A program made the translations under genes and the position numbers. 64,000 nt of DNA, taken from Actinomycetota bacterium. Lineage in GTDB: Bacteria; Actinomycetota; Acidimicrobiia; Acidimicrobiales; JAJPHE01. The DNA lies in the NCBI GenBank assembly GCA_027315345.1, contig DAHUYE010000044.1, forward strand, positions 1 through 64,000, written 5' to 3'. Position 1 is the stretch's first letter. Each line of letters opens with the position of its first letter. Below, piece after piece: positions 25,438 through 32,971 of the stretch. Under the pieces are notes generated by a model. That model was not told the DNA's origin and did no database searches. It saw only the letters and a program-made list of their open reading frames with translations.

Positions 25438-26657
25438 GCAAGACCTTCGACATCCGCCGCGAGATGAACGACATCACCGAGGCACCGGGTAAGACCTGGT
25501 TCTTCGAGCTGGCCGCCGGGGTCATCGACGCCGGCCGTTGCATCCAGTGCGGCACCTGCGTGGCCGCCTGTCCCTCCGACTCGATCGGAATCGGGACCCG
25601 GGGACTGCCGGCCCTGGTCAAGATGTGCACCGGCTGCTCGCTGTGCTGGGACTTCTGTCCCCGCGGCGGATTGCGTTACGAGACGACCTGGCCCGAGGAC
25701 GCCATGGTCGACGCCGGACCCGGACCCGTGATCACCGGTGACGGGGCCCGGGTTCACCTGGGCCAGGAGTTGGCCACCTATACGGCCCGGGTCAGTGAGC
25801 CGATCCCCGGTGCCCAGGACGGCGGGTTCGTCAGCGCCCTTCTCATCAGCCTGATGCGCCAGGGCCACATCAACGGCGCCATCCTGGCCCGGCCCAGCCC
25901 CACCGAGACCTGGAAGGGTGAGGCCTTCCTGGCCCGCGACCCCCATGACATCGAGACGGCAGCGGGAAGTTTCTACAACCAGACCATGGCCCTGGCTCAT
26001 CTGGATTGCAAGGGCCTGGGCCTCGAGCCCCGTATAGCCGTGGTGGGAACGCCCTGTGAGATTCAGGGGCTGCGCGCCCTGCAGGCCCGGGACTGGTACT
26101 GGGGCAAGTCCCACCCCGAGGCGGTGGTGGTCACCATCGCCCTGCTGTGCACCAAGAGCTTTGACTACACCGGCCTGATGCTGACCGAGCTACGGGACAA
26201 CCGGGGCATCGATCTTGACGACGTGGCCCGGGTGGACATCCTGCACGGGAAGCTGATGGTCGATGCCCACGACGGCACCCGCCTGGTGGACGAGCCCATC
26301 CGTGACTTCCACGGCGCATCGCTCAAAGGCTGTGACGAATGCGCCGACTTCCTCGGCCACGCCGCCGACATCTCGGTCGGCAGCGTCGGCAGCGCCGATG
26401 GCTACTCGAGCGTGATCATCCGGACCGAGGCCGGACAGAAGGCCTTCGATGCCGTCAAGCACCGCCTGGAGTTGCGGGAGCTGGACCGCCCCGAGGCTCT
26501 GCAGAAGCTGGAGAACATGGACAAGAAGACGGCCTTCGCCAGCCTGCCCCGGCCCTTCGACCCGGACGGCCCGATGTTCATCGACTACGCCGAGCACGTC
26601 TCCCTCTACGCCGGCACCGACCGGGAGCCGGCATGGATATCCAGCTCCAATGGCTGA
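25434..26657 (+). CDS. FrhB-like coenzyme F420 hydrogenase/dehydrogenase beta subunit family protein
   Basis: From the GTG at 25434 (407 aa), residues ~35-75 carry two ferredoxin-type clusters (CIQCGTCVAACPS; CTGCSLCWDFCP). The rest resembles the FAD- and F420-binding FrhB family: GGFVSALLISLMRQGHINGAI, PRIAVVGTPCEIQGLRAL, LLCTKSFDYTGL, and LKGCDECADFLGHAADISVGSVGS with further cluster Cys. Such proteins move electrons between F420H2 and ferredoxin-type centres. Overlap with the siroheme reductase suggests it is the electron donor subunit, a split counterpart of archaeal Fsr. Confidence 0.85.
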   Translation: MSKTFDIRREMNDITEAPGKTWFFELAAGVIDAGRCIQCGTCVAACPSDSIGIGTRGLPALVKMCTGCSLCWDFCPRGGLRYETTWPEDAMVDAGPGPVITGDGARVHLGQELATYTARVSEPIPGAQDGGFVSALLISLMRQGHINGAILARPSPTETWKGEAFLARDPHDIETAAGSFYNQTMALAHLDCKGLGLEPRIAVVGTPCEIQGLRALQARDWYWGKSHPEAVVVTIALLCTKSFDYTGLMLTELRDNRGIDLDDVARVDILHGKLMVDAHDGTRLVDEPIRDFHGASLKGCDECADFLGHAADISVGSVGSADGYSSVIIRTEAGQKAFDAVKHRLELRELDRPEALQKLENMDKKTAFASLPRPFDPDGPMFIDYAEHVSLYAGTDREPAWISSSNG

Positions 26658-26985
26658 GCTGGTCTTTCCGGCCGCCGGCTCCGTACTCCCATCACCCCCC
26701 GAGCCGACCGAACTGCGTCACCGGACCCGATCCGAAGCCGGGGAGGACCCGGCCCGGACCCGGGCCCGCCTGACCGAGGGGGAGTGGATCACCGAGTGGC
26801 TCTGGTCGGCTTGGGCTGCAGAGCTGGAGCCGAGCGGGGTCAGCCGGGACCAGCTTCGCCAGGAGGCCGGCCGCTGGTCCCGTGAGCTGTGGCTATGGGT
26901 GATGGGGGAGCGCCAGTGGGCGGAGGTGGGCGCCCTGATCTACGGCGGTCTGCTCAGGCGGGTGGCGCCCGGCGCCAGGCCATGA
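26650..26985 (+). CDS. Small protein of unknown function in the sulfur operon
   Basis: A 111-residue protein whose ATG lies 8 bp before the end of the FrhB-like gene and whose stop overlaps the next start. The N-terminal third is Pro/Arg/Glu-rich; the remainder is a Trp-rich helical segment (WITEWLWSAWAAEL, RWSRELWLWVMGERQWAEV). No family recognised. The conserved tight packing suggests it works with the reductase or the desulfhydrase-like enzyme. Confidence 0.6.
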   Translation: MAELVFPAAGSVLPSPPEPTELRHRTRSEAGEDPARTRARLTEGEWITEWLWSAWAAELEPSGVSRDQLRQEAGRWSRELWLWVMGERQWAEVGALIYGGLLRRVAPGARP

Positions 26986-27983
26986 GCCCGTCCCTCGAGA
27001 GCCGTATCGAACTCTGTCACGCCCCCACTCCACTGGAGCCCATGGACCGGCTGGGGGAGTGGCTGGGCCTGGCGCCCGGAACCTTGTGGGTCAAGCGCGA
27101 AGACTGCACCGGTCTGGCCGGGGGCGGGAACAAGGCCCGCAAGCTCGAGTATCTCTGCGCCGAGGCGCGGGCGGAGGGCTGCGACGTGCTGGTGACCGGG
27201 GGAGGGCGCCAGAGCAACCACGCCCGCAGCACGGCGGCCGCCGCCAACCGGCTGGGGCTGGGTTGCACGCTGGTCCTGGCCGGCACCCGGCCGGACCATC
27301 CCACCGGAAACGTCCTGCTGGACCAGCTGCTGGGCGCCGACCTCGTCTGGGCCGGGGACCTCGACTACTACGGTACCGAGGCAGCCATAACCGAGGCCTG
27401 CGACCGGTTGCGGGCCGCCGGCCGACGGCCCTACGCCGTGCCGGTGGGCGGGGCCAGCCCCGTGGGCACCCTCGGCTACGTCCGGGCCGGCCTCGAGTTG
27501 GTCGCCCAGCTTCCGGACCTCGACCTGGCCGTGGTGGCCGACGGCTCCGGGGGGACCCACTCTGGGCTGGTGGCGGCCCTGGGTGATCACCAGCGGGTGC
27601 TCGGGGTCGACGTGGGGACCAGGCCCGATCTGGATGACCGGGTTCCGGAGATGGCCCGGGCCGCCGCCGCCCTGGCCGGCCTGCCCGAGCCGGCCGGCCG
27701 GGTCCAGATCGACCACGACCGCATCGGGCCCGGCTACGGCGCCCCGACCCCCGAGACCCGGATAGCCCTGGATGCCGCCGCCCGCTGGGAAGGACTGCTT
27801 CTCGACCCCGTGTACACCGGAAGGGCCATGGCCGGTCTGATCCGGGCCGCCCGTGAGGGCCGGATCCGCTCCGGGCAGAAGGTTGTGTACATGCACACGG
27901 GAGGGACACCGGCGCTCTTTGCGGCTGGGTATGCGGAATGGATCGAGACGGGGGCCGGTTCGGCCGGTCCGCCGGTGCGGTGA
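26982..27983 (+). CDS. PLP-dependent D-cysteine desulfhydrase / ACC deaminase family enzyme
   Basis: The 333-residue fold-type II PLP enzyme has the family motif LWVKREDCTGLAGGGNKARKLEYL, with the Schiff-base Lys in GGGNKARK, then GGGRQSNHARSTAAAA and ADGSGGTHSGLVAAL (phosphate-binding loop). Family members release ammonia and pyruvate (plus sulfide) from D-cysteine, or deaminate ACC. Overlap with a sulfite reductase operon favours a sulfur substrate. ATG start, 4-bp overlap with the upstream small gene. Confidence 0.85.
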   Translation: MSPSLESRIELCHAPTPLEPMDRLGEWLGLAPGTLWVKREDCTGLAGGGNKARKLEYLCAEARAEGCDVLVTGGGRQSNHARSTAAAANRLGLGCTLVLAGTRPDHPTGNVLLDQLLGADLVWAGDLDYYGTEAAITEACDRLRAAGRRPYAVPVGGASPVGTLGYVRAGLELVAQLPDLDLAVVADGSGGTHSGLVAALGDHQRVLGVDVGTRPDLDDRVPEMARAAAALAGLPEPAGRVQIDHDRIGPGYGAPTPETRIALDAAARWEGLLLDPVYTGRAMAGLIRAAREGRIRSGQKVVYMHTGGTPALFAAGYAEWIETGAGSAGPPVR

Positions 27984-27992
27984 TCCGGAGGG

Positions 27993-28553
27993 TCAGTCCA
28001 TCCAGGTGGGCGCTGCCTCCAGCAGGAAGTGGCTCACGGCCAGGCAGCGGTCGAACGTCTCACACATGAGTTCCTCCCCGCCCAGCACCCGGGCCAGGGA
28101 TACCTGCTGGTGGGCGACGATGTTGAGCCGCCGCTCCGGCGCATCGGTGGCCGAGGCGAACGAGTCGATGGCCGAGGCCTCCAGGGGCAGCTCGATCCCC
28201 CCGACCCCGGCCAGGTCGATGGCCAGGCGGAGCAGGTCGGGGCCCTTGGGCAGGGGAGGCAGGGCCCAGGTGAAGTCGAGCGGGAAGTGGAACCGGTCGG
28301 GCGGCTCCTCGTCCTCGGGCAGGTCGACCACCAGGTCCTCGAAGGACAGCAGGACCCGCGGGTCGACTTCCAGGGCCAGGTGCAGGTCGATCGGCCCTCC
28401 GCAGCCCTCCTCGGGGTGCAGGTCGACCTCCCAGACCTGTCGGAGCGAGTAGGTCTCCACGAAGTGCCGCTCATCGTGCACGTGGAAACCGTGGTCCACG
28501 GCATGGTCCTTGAGCTCGGCCACGTAGCCGGCCACGTCTATCACCGCCACCAC
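27993..28553 (-). CDS. Hypothetical 186-aa protein
   Basis: Not recognised. The sequence is acidic and His-containing, with VWEVDLHPEEGCGGPIDLHLALEVDPRVLLSFEDLVVDLPEDEEPP and a C-terminal helical part ending HFLLEAAPTWMD. No signal peptide or membrane segment. It has good codon-like composition (strong third-position G/C) and lies convergently 9 bp from the PLP enzyme gene. Confidence 0.6.
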   Translation of the reverse strand: MVAVIDVAGYVAELKDHAVDHGFHVHDERHFVETYSLRQVWEVDLHPEEGCGGPIDLHLALEVDPRVLLSFEDLVVDLPEDEEPPDRFHFPLDFTWALPPLPKGPDLLRLAIDLAGVGGIELPLEASAIDSFASATDAPERRLNIVAHQQVSLARVLGGEELMCETFDRCLAVSHFLLEAAPTWMD

Positions 28554-28641
28554 CAGAGCCTACGGCCGCGGCCGGCCTGGTCGGGTCCCCGGGCCGGATC
28601 CCCGGGCCGGATCCCTCCGGCCGGGCCGGTAGCCTCCGGCG

Positions 28642-29385
28642 GTGGAGGAGTCGAGGCTGCTGGAGGTTCTGGGGGAGGCGGCCGGGGCGGTGAGGACCGC
28701 CCTGAACACGGTCACCGACTGGGGGATGTCGGGCCAAAAGGAGGACCAGTACAGCCTGGACCTGACCGCCGACGCCGCTGCCCTGGAGGTCCTCCACCAG
28801 GCCGGCCTTGGAGTACTTAGCGAGGAGTCGGGCCTCACTCAGGGCGGTGCCCCCCTGCTGGCCGTGCTGGACCCGGTGGACGGATCCACCAACGCCTCCC
28901 GGGGCGTCCCGTGGTACGCCACCAGCATCTGCGTCCTCGATGAGGAAGGTCCGCTGGCGGCTCTGGTGGTCAACCAGGCCAACGGCTGGTGCTACCAGGC
29001 GGTTAGGGGGGCCGGCGCCACCCGGGACGGCGGGTCGATCGGCCCTTCCGGGGCGGTCGGACTGGAGCACGCCCTAGTCGGGGTATCCGGCCTGCCGACG
29101 GGGTCGCCCCCCTGGTGGCAGACCCGGGCCCTGGGTGCCGCCGCCCTGGACCTCTGCGCCGTGGCCGAGGGCCAGCTGGACGGTTTCTGCTCCTACGGCA
29201 CCGAGGGTCTGGGGCCCTGGGACTACCTGGGGGGCCTGCTGGTCTGCCAGGAGGCCGGGGTCGTGCTGGCCGAGGCAGGGGACCTCGACCTGGTGGTCCG
29301 GGATGCTGCCGCCCGGCGGCACCCGGTGGCGGCGGCCACGCCTGAGCTGCTCGACCGGATGGTCCGATTTCGGAAAATAAGTTGA
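28642..29385 (+). CDS. Inositol monophosphatase family protein
   Basis: Mg-dependent phosphatase of the IMPase/SuhB/CysQ superfamily. The 247-residue protein has LSEESG (metal-ligand Glu), LDPVDGSTNASRGVPWYATSI (motif A DPxDGT-like) and YGTEGLGPWDYLGGLLVCQEAG (motif B WDxxxG). Substrate could be inositol phosphate, a sugar bisphosphate or PAP; sequence does not decide. GTG start. Its stop codon lies within the candidate -35 box of whiB7. Confidence 0.85.
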   Translation: MEESRLLEVLGEAAGAVRTALNTVTDWGMSGQKEDQYSLDLTADAAALEVLHQAGLGVLSEESGLTQGGAPLLAVLDPVDGSTNASRGVPWYATSICVLDEEGPLAALVVNQANGWCYQAVRGAGATRDGGSIGPSGAVGLEHALVGVSGLPTGSPPWWQTRALGAAALDLCAVAEGQLDGFCSYGTEGLGPWDYLGGLLVCQEAGVVLAEAGDLDLVVRDAAARRHPVAAATPELLDRMVRFRKIS

Positions 29386-29410
29386 CGGCCAAACGGAACC
29401 GTTGTTTGCT
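29374..29410 (+). promoter_or_regulatory. Candidate whiB7 promoter with A/T-rich AT-hook site
   Basis: AAAATAAG (29374-29381) sits immediately upstream of a TTGACG -35 (29382-29387). WhiB7-type regulators bind such A/T-rich tracts through their AT-hook just upstream of the -35. The -10 at the expected spacing (TTTGCT, 29405-29410) is weak. Confidence 0.45.
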
Positions 29411-29465
29411 TATCGGAGCCGGCCCCAGGGTCGGCTGGACCGCCGATACCCCGTAGGAAGACGGA

Positions 29466-29630
29466 ATGCGCACAGTCACCTGGTTCACCATGAAGCCGAT
29501 GGGCCGACTCGGTGACGTGGCGCGCGCTCGCGGCTATGCCGCAGCTACGTCCAACCGGTCCGCCAACCACGGTTGTTTCATCGACACCACCGTGCGGCCG
29601 AGGGGCTCCTGTGGAGGTTCAACTGGCTAG
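29466..29630 (+). CDS. Leader ORF (uORF) upstream of whiB7
   Basis: A 54-codon ATG-initiated frame begins MRTVTWFTMKPMGRLGD and ends GSCGGSTG, wholly within the 350-bp gap before whiB7. An imperfect hairpin (CTGGC/GCCAG with outer GGTT/AACC, 29616-29640) spans its stop codon, and a strong terminator follows 30 bp later. In mycobacteria and Streptomyces the whiB7 uORF couples ribosome stalling to antitermination. The peptide is not expected to have its own function; coding status is inferred from position. Confidence 0.6.
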   Translation: MRTVTWFTMKPMGRLGDVARARGYAAATSNRSANHGCFIDTTVRPRGSCGGSTG

Positions 29631-29660
29631 AGCCAGAACCACCGCAGGAAGAGGCCCCAA

Positions 29661-29690
29661 GGCCGCCGGCACCAGCCGGCGGCCTTTTTG
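29661..29690 (+). terminator. Intrinsic terminator/attenuator upstream of whiB7
   Basis: GGCCGCCGG (29661-29669) pairs perfectly with CCGGCGGCC (29675-29683), 5-nt loop, followed by TTTTTG. It lies 47 bp before the whiB7 start and after a leader ORF, so it would stop transcription unless antitermination occurs. Confidence 0.85.
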
Positions 29691-29736
29691 TTTGCCCGGG
29701 GGGGCAGCCCCCAAACCACCGAAAGGGGACGGCGAC

Positions 29737-30054
29737 ATGATCGCCCAGCAGGACCTGGAAACAAGAATCGAAGAATGGGACCCACCGGTCGACTGGACCG
29801 CGGCCGCCTGCCGGGCTGAGGGCGGCTCCCTCGTGGACCTGTTCTTCTCCGAGCAGCTGGACGACATCGCCCGGGCCAAGTCGATCTGCACCGCCTGCCC
29901 GGTGGTGGAGCCCTGCCTGGCCGGGGCCCGGGAGCGGCGCGAGCCCTGGGGAGTCTGGGGCGGCCAGCTGTTCATGAACGGGGTGATCCTTCCCTACAAG
30001 CGGAAGCGGGGAAGGCCCCCCAAGCACCTGTCGGTGGCCGCTCTGGGCGCCTGA
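29737..30054 (+). CDS. whiB7: WhiB family Fe-S transcription factor, WhiB7-type
   Basis: A 105-residue WhiB protein. The four [4Fe-4S] ligands are C25, C51, C54 and C60 (CTACPVVEPC), followed by the sigma-contact GVWGG turn at 72-76 and an AT-hook-like KRKRGRPPK tail (90-96). The AT-hook distinguishes WhiB7, which activates antibiotic-resistance genes with SigA. The upstream uORF, terminator and A/T-rich promoter element support that identity. WhiB2-like proteins can have basic tails, so subfamily is likely, not certain. Confidence 0.8.
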   Translation: MIAQQDLETRIEEWDPPVDWTAAACRAEGGSLVDLFFSEQLDDIARAKSICTACPVVEPCLAGARERREPWGVWGGQLFMNGVILPYKRKRGRPPKHLSVAALGA

Positions 30055-30157
30055 TGGCGACAGAGGCCGGCCGGCAGATCGGTGGCAGCCAGGGTGGACC
30101 GGCTCGGACCGGCCGCCCGGCTGCTGCCGCGGGGCACCCGGGGGGAGGGCTGGACTC

Positions 30158-30778
30158 CTAGGAGGGGTGGGCGGACCGCTCGGCCCGTACCGCCCGCAGG
30201 CGGTGGGCGAAGAACACGGCCACGATGACCACGGCCACGGCGGTGGCCACGTAGCCGGCGTCCTTGAAGTCGTTGAGGAGCTTGCTCCAGCTCGCCCCCA
30301 GGGCGTAGCCCATGAGGGTCAAGCCCACGCACCAGATCGAGCAGGCGATGGTGGTGAAGAGGAGGAACTTGGCCAGGGTCATCTCGGCCACGCCGGCCAC
30401 TACCGACACGAAGGACCGCACCAGGGGGATGAAGCGGCCGAAGAGGACGGCTGACTCCCCGAAGCGGTCGAACCAGGCTTCGGCCCGGTCCAGATCCTTG
30501 TGGGTGAGCAGGAGGTACTTGCCCACCCGGTCGACCAGCGCCCGGCCCCCGAAGCGGCCGATGGCATAGCCGATGGACGAACCGGCCACATCTCCGATCG
30601 AGGCCACGATGGCGACCAGGACGATGTCCAGATGGTCGTGGCGCCCGGTCAGGTGCCCGCTGGCCAGGGCCCCGGCGTAGGCCATCGCCAATTCCGAGCC
30701 CACCGGGATGCCCAGGGCGGAAAGCGTCGTGATGATGAAGAGGGCCAGGTAGCCCCACGTGGCGAGAAAATGCTCCAT
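30158..30778 (-). CDS. DedA family membrane protein
   Basis: The 206-residue integral membrane protein has the DedA/SNARE-associated core: ALGIPVGSELAMAYAGALA, GDVAGSSIGYAIGRFGG, FGRFIPLVRSFVSVVAGVAEMTLAKFLLFT and a final WCVGLTLMGYALG helix, with the conserved acidic residue and FxRFIPxVR Arg. DedA proteins act in lipid-carrier (undecaprenyl phosphate) or phospholipid flipping and envelope homeostasis. About five to six membrane segments. Standalone gene. Confidence 0.9.
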   Translation of the reverse strand: MEHFLATWGYLALFIITTLSALGIPVGSELAMAYAGALASGHLTGRHDHLDIVLVAIVASIGDVAGSSIGYAIGRFGGRALVDRVGKYLLLTHKDLDRAEAWFDRFGESAVLFGRFIPLVRSFVSVVAGVAEMTLAKFLLFTTIACSIWCVGLTLMGYALGASWSKLLNDFKDAGYVATAVAVVIVAVFFAHRLRAVRAERSAHPS

Positions 30779-30871
30779 CGAAGTGCCTTCCTGGGCGGTG
30801 GGGTGGGCCGGGCCACACGGTAGAGGGTGGGCGACAGGGATGGAACGACGTGGCCCACCGCAGGCTGGTGG

Positions 30872-31222
30872 TCAGGCCCAGCCCAACTCCTTGAGCCGGT
30901 CGTCCCCGATCCCGAAATGGTGGGCGACCTCGTGGATGACGGTCTTGCGCACCTGTCGGACCAGGTCCTCCTCCGAGAAGCAGACCGAGGAGATGGTCTC
31001 CTGAAAGATGGTGATCCGGTCCGGCATGACCCCGGTGTAGGAAGCGGGGGTCCGCTGGGTCAGGGGAATCCCTTCATACAGACCGAACAGGCTGCGGCCG
31101 TCGGATGACCGGTTCTCCACTACCACGACCACGTTCTCCATGGTCCGGCCCAGGAAATCCGGCAGGGAGTCGAGCGACTCGGCTACCAGCTCCTCGAAGC
31201 GCTCCCCGGAGACCTGGATCAC
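30872..31222 (-). CDS. Minimal zincin metallopeptidase family protein
   Basis: A 116-residue protein with VIHEVAHHFGIGDDRL, a HExxHxxGxxD zinc motif (two His, catalytic Glu, Asp as third ligand) close to the C terminus, and ITIFQETISSVC before it. This matches the small actinobacterial metallopeptidase family (DUF1025-like), cytoplasmic, of unknown physiological substrate. ATG start; the gene precedes tRNA-Val on the other strand. Confidence 0.85.
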   Translation of the reverse strand: MIQVSGERFEELVAESLDSLPDFLGRTMENVVVVVENRSSDGRSLFGLYEGIPLTQRTPASYTGVMPDRITIFQETISSVCFSEEDLVRQVRKTVIHEVAHHFGIGDDRLKELGWA

Positions 31223-31395
31223 CTCCCCAACGGTACGGGTCTCCGGCGTGGGCGGGGCCAGAGATCGGTTCCGGCCGGGGACCCGTCCGGTATGGGGCCC
31301 GAGCGGGCGCCGCCCTAAGATGGCGGGCGCCCTGCGGGGGGCGACCCGGCCGACGATGAGGCCACCCCGGCTCCCTGGTCAGGGGCCATATTTCC

Positions 31396-31469
31396 GGGCG
31401 TTTAGCTCAGTTGGTTAGAGCAGCTGGCTTACAACCAGCAGGTCGGGGGTTCGAGTCCCTCAACGCCCA
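31396..31469 (+). tRNA. tRNA-Val (anticodon TAC)
   Basis: Acceptor GGGCGTT/AACGCCC, anticodon TAC at 31430-31432 in a GCTGGCTTACAACCAGC arm, T-arm GGGGG-TTCGAGT-CCCTC, discriminator A. CCA is not encoded. Decodes GUA/GUG. Confidence 0.95.
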
Positions 31470-31588
31470 CTGAAGCAGGAACCTGGTCGGAGCATCCTCG
31501 CGACCTTGGACTCTCGGTTGGAGGCGATGGCGAAAAGGAGAGCACGCACCGCCTCCTCGTCGGGTCCGTCGCCCCTATTGGCCACGCC

Positions 31589-32152
31589 CTAGATTGCCCG
31601 ACCTGACGGTTCGGACGACGCCAGCGGAGAATACTCGAGCTTTCCTTCCCGACTCGCCTGTTCGACCATCAAGGCGACCGCCTCGGGATCAGCTGGTGGG
31701 TCGAGAACGAGATGGCGACCGTCGATCTGAGCGTTGAGGAACTCTGCGTGCATCTTCCGTGTTGCCGCCTCGTCCCTGAAGCCGTGACCGCGACGGGAGG
31801 CAACCCGGCGGACGCACTCTTCGACATCCGGCAGCAGGATGACGTAATCGAGGCCGTCCAGGTTGGTCTCCCTGAAGAAGGTCGAAAGTAGCCATGGTCC
31901 GACCACACCGTCATACACGGTGAAGTACCCACCCGAGGCGTAGTGGCCGGCGGCCGATGCTGCCGCCCGGGTGACGACCTCGTTCTGCCTCCCGGACTCG
32001 GTCAACCAGGGTGCGATCGCTCCGCCTGCCAAGAAGCCGAAGAAGGCGTCTCCGCTGACGAGCGCGCTGAGCTCCGCCCGTTCTGCCAGCACCCCCGCCA
32101 CCGTCGATTTGCCAGCCCCGGGTGGTCCACTGATCACCAGTAGTCGGCCCAC
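31589..32152 (-). CDS. P-loop kinase-like ATPase (AAA_33 family)
   Basis: From the GTG at 32152 (187 aa) the protein opens with LLVISGPPGAGKST, a Walker A loop at the N terminus as in small nucleoside/antibiotic kinases, then an Asp-containing strand VILLPDVEECVRRV and an Arg-rich lid region RRGHGFRDE. The frame extends upstream of 32152 into the GGDEF gene on the other strand, but that part is not kinase-like. Substrate unknown; a related kinase lies at 34189. Confidence 0.7.
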   Translation of the reverse strand: MGRLLVISGPPGAGKSTVAGVLAERAELSALVSGDAFFGFLAGGAIAPWLTESGRQNEVVTRAAASAAGHYASGGYFTVYDGVVGPWLLSTFFRETNLDGLDYVILLPDVEECVRRVASRRGHGFRDEAATRKMHAEFLNAQIDGRHLVLDPPADPEAVALMVEQASREGKLEYSPLASSEPSGRAI

Positions 32153-32240
32153 GCAGGGGATTATGGCGGCTTGGCGGGAGCGGGGGCCTGACGTCGGGCG
32201 GCAGGGGGCCGATATTGCCGGCCTGTTCTGTCCTGCCGGA

Positions 32241-32269
32241 TTGACATACGGTATGAGCCAACGTATATA
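32241..32269 (+). promoter_or_regulatory. Near-consensus leaderless promoter of the GGDEF-RHH gene
   Basis: TTGACA (32241-32246), exactly 17 bp, then TATATA (32264-32269), the best sigma-70 promoter seen in the window. Initiation 7 nt downstream falls on the GTG start at 32276, so the mRNA is probably leaderless. A perfect CATAC-G-GTATG palindrome (32245-32255) overlaps the -35 end and spacer, a natural operator position. Confidence 0.8.
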
Positions 32270-32275
32270 TATGTT

Positions 32276-32899
32276 GTGCCTATTACGACGGTCCGTAAGA
32301 TCACGGAGCGATCCCGGTTCCTGGAGGAGCTCGAGGCGAAGTTGCACCATGGCAACGCGCCACTGGCCCTGGCCCTGACCGACCTCGACGACTTCGCACA
32401 GATCAATGACGAGTACGGTCACGAGACCGGTGACGCCGTGCTGGCCGCCTGGGATCGGGTACTAGCCACCAACGCTCCAAAAGGGGCCTCGGTGGTCAGG
32501 TTGGGTGGAGATGAGTTTGTGCTGGTCCTCCCGGGGATATCGGCCGAGAACGCCGTGGTACTCCTGGAGGAGCTCCGCGGACATTTCTCGACCATGGCCG
32601 TCGAGGGGGTGGTCGCTGCGCTCACTGCCTCCGCCGGGATAGCCGCCAATCCGCCGCACGGAACCACGGCCGAGGACCTGTGGAGGGCCTCCGGCGAGGC
32701 GCTGATGCGGGCCAAGCGGGACGGACGCGACCGCATTGCTCTCTACGTCGAAGAGAAGATGATTCTCAAGAGCAACTACTACAGCAAGGCCAATCTAGAG
32801 CGGCTGGCCAAACTGTCGGCGGCTACCGATCGGACCGAGGCCAGCCTGCTACGCGAAGCCCTGGATGACGCCTTGTACAAGTACCGAGACGCCTTATAG
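32276..32899 (+). CDS. Diguanylate cyclase (GGDEF) fused to a C-terminal ribbon-helix-helix domain
   Basis: The 207-residue protein starts almost directly with a GGDEF domain: TDLDDFAQINDEYGHETGD (metal and substrate residues D36/D39, N44) and RLGGDEF at residues 75-81, so c-di-GMP synthesis from GTP is plausible. The inhibitory RxxD I-site is absent (PKGA at 68-71). Residues ~164-204 (KSNYYSKANLERLAKLSAATD then RTEASLLREALDDALYKY) match the strand-helix-helix pattern of CopG/Arc DNA-binding domains. There is no sensor domain or membrane segment. A DNA-binding cyclase, possibly autoregulating through the CATAC-GTATG palindrome, is my inference. GTG start fixed by the promoter. Confidence 0.82.
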   Translation: MPITTVRKITERSRFLEELEAKLHHGNAPLALALTDLDDFAQINDEYGHETGDAVLAAWDRVLATNAPKGASVVRLGGDEFVLVLPGISAENAVVLLEELRGHFSTMAVEGVVAALTASAGIAANPPHGTTAEDLWRASGEALMRAKRDGRDRIALYVEEKMILKSNYYSKANLERLAKLSAATDRTEASLLREALDDALYKYRDAL

Positions 32900-32971
32900 C
32901 GGGCCCCAGCCGACCGCGCCTGGCGGCGTCGTGGGCGACTGGCCTTAACCCTTGGCCGGGAGCGAGCGGGC

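Noticed and set aside
32153-32422. Upstream extension of the P-loop kinase frame
   Set aside because: It overlaps the GGDEF gene and its promoter and lacks kinase similarity; the Walker A motif begins right after the GTG at 32152.
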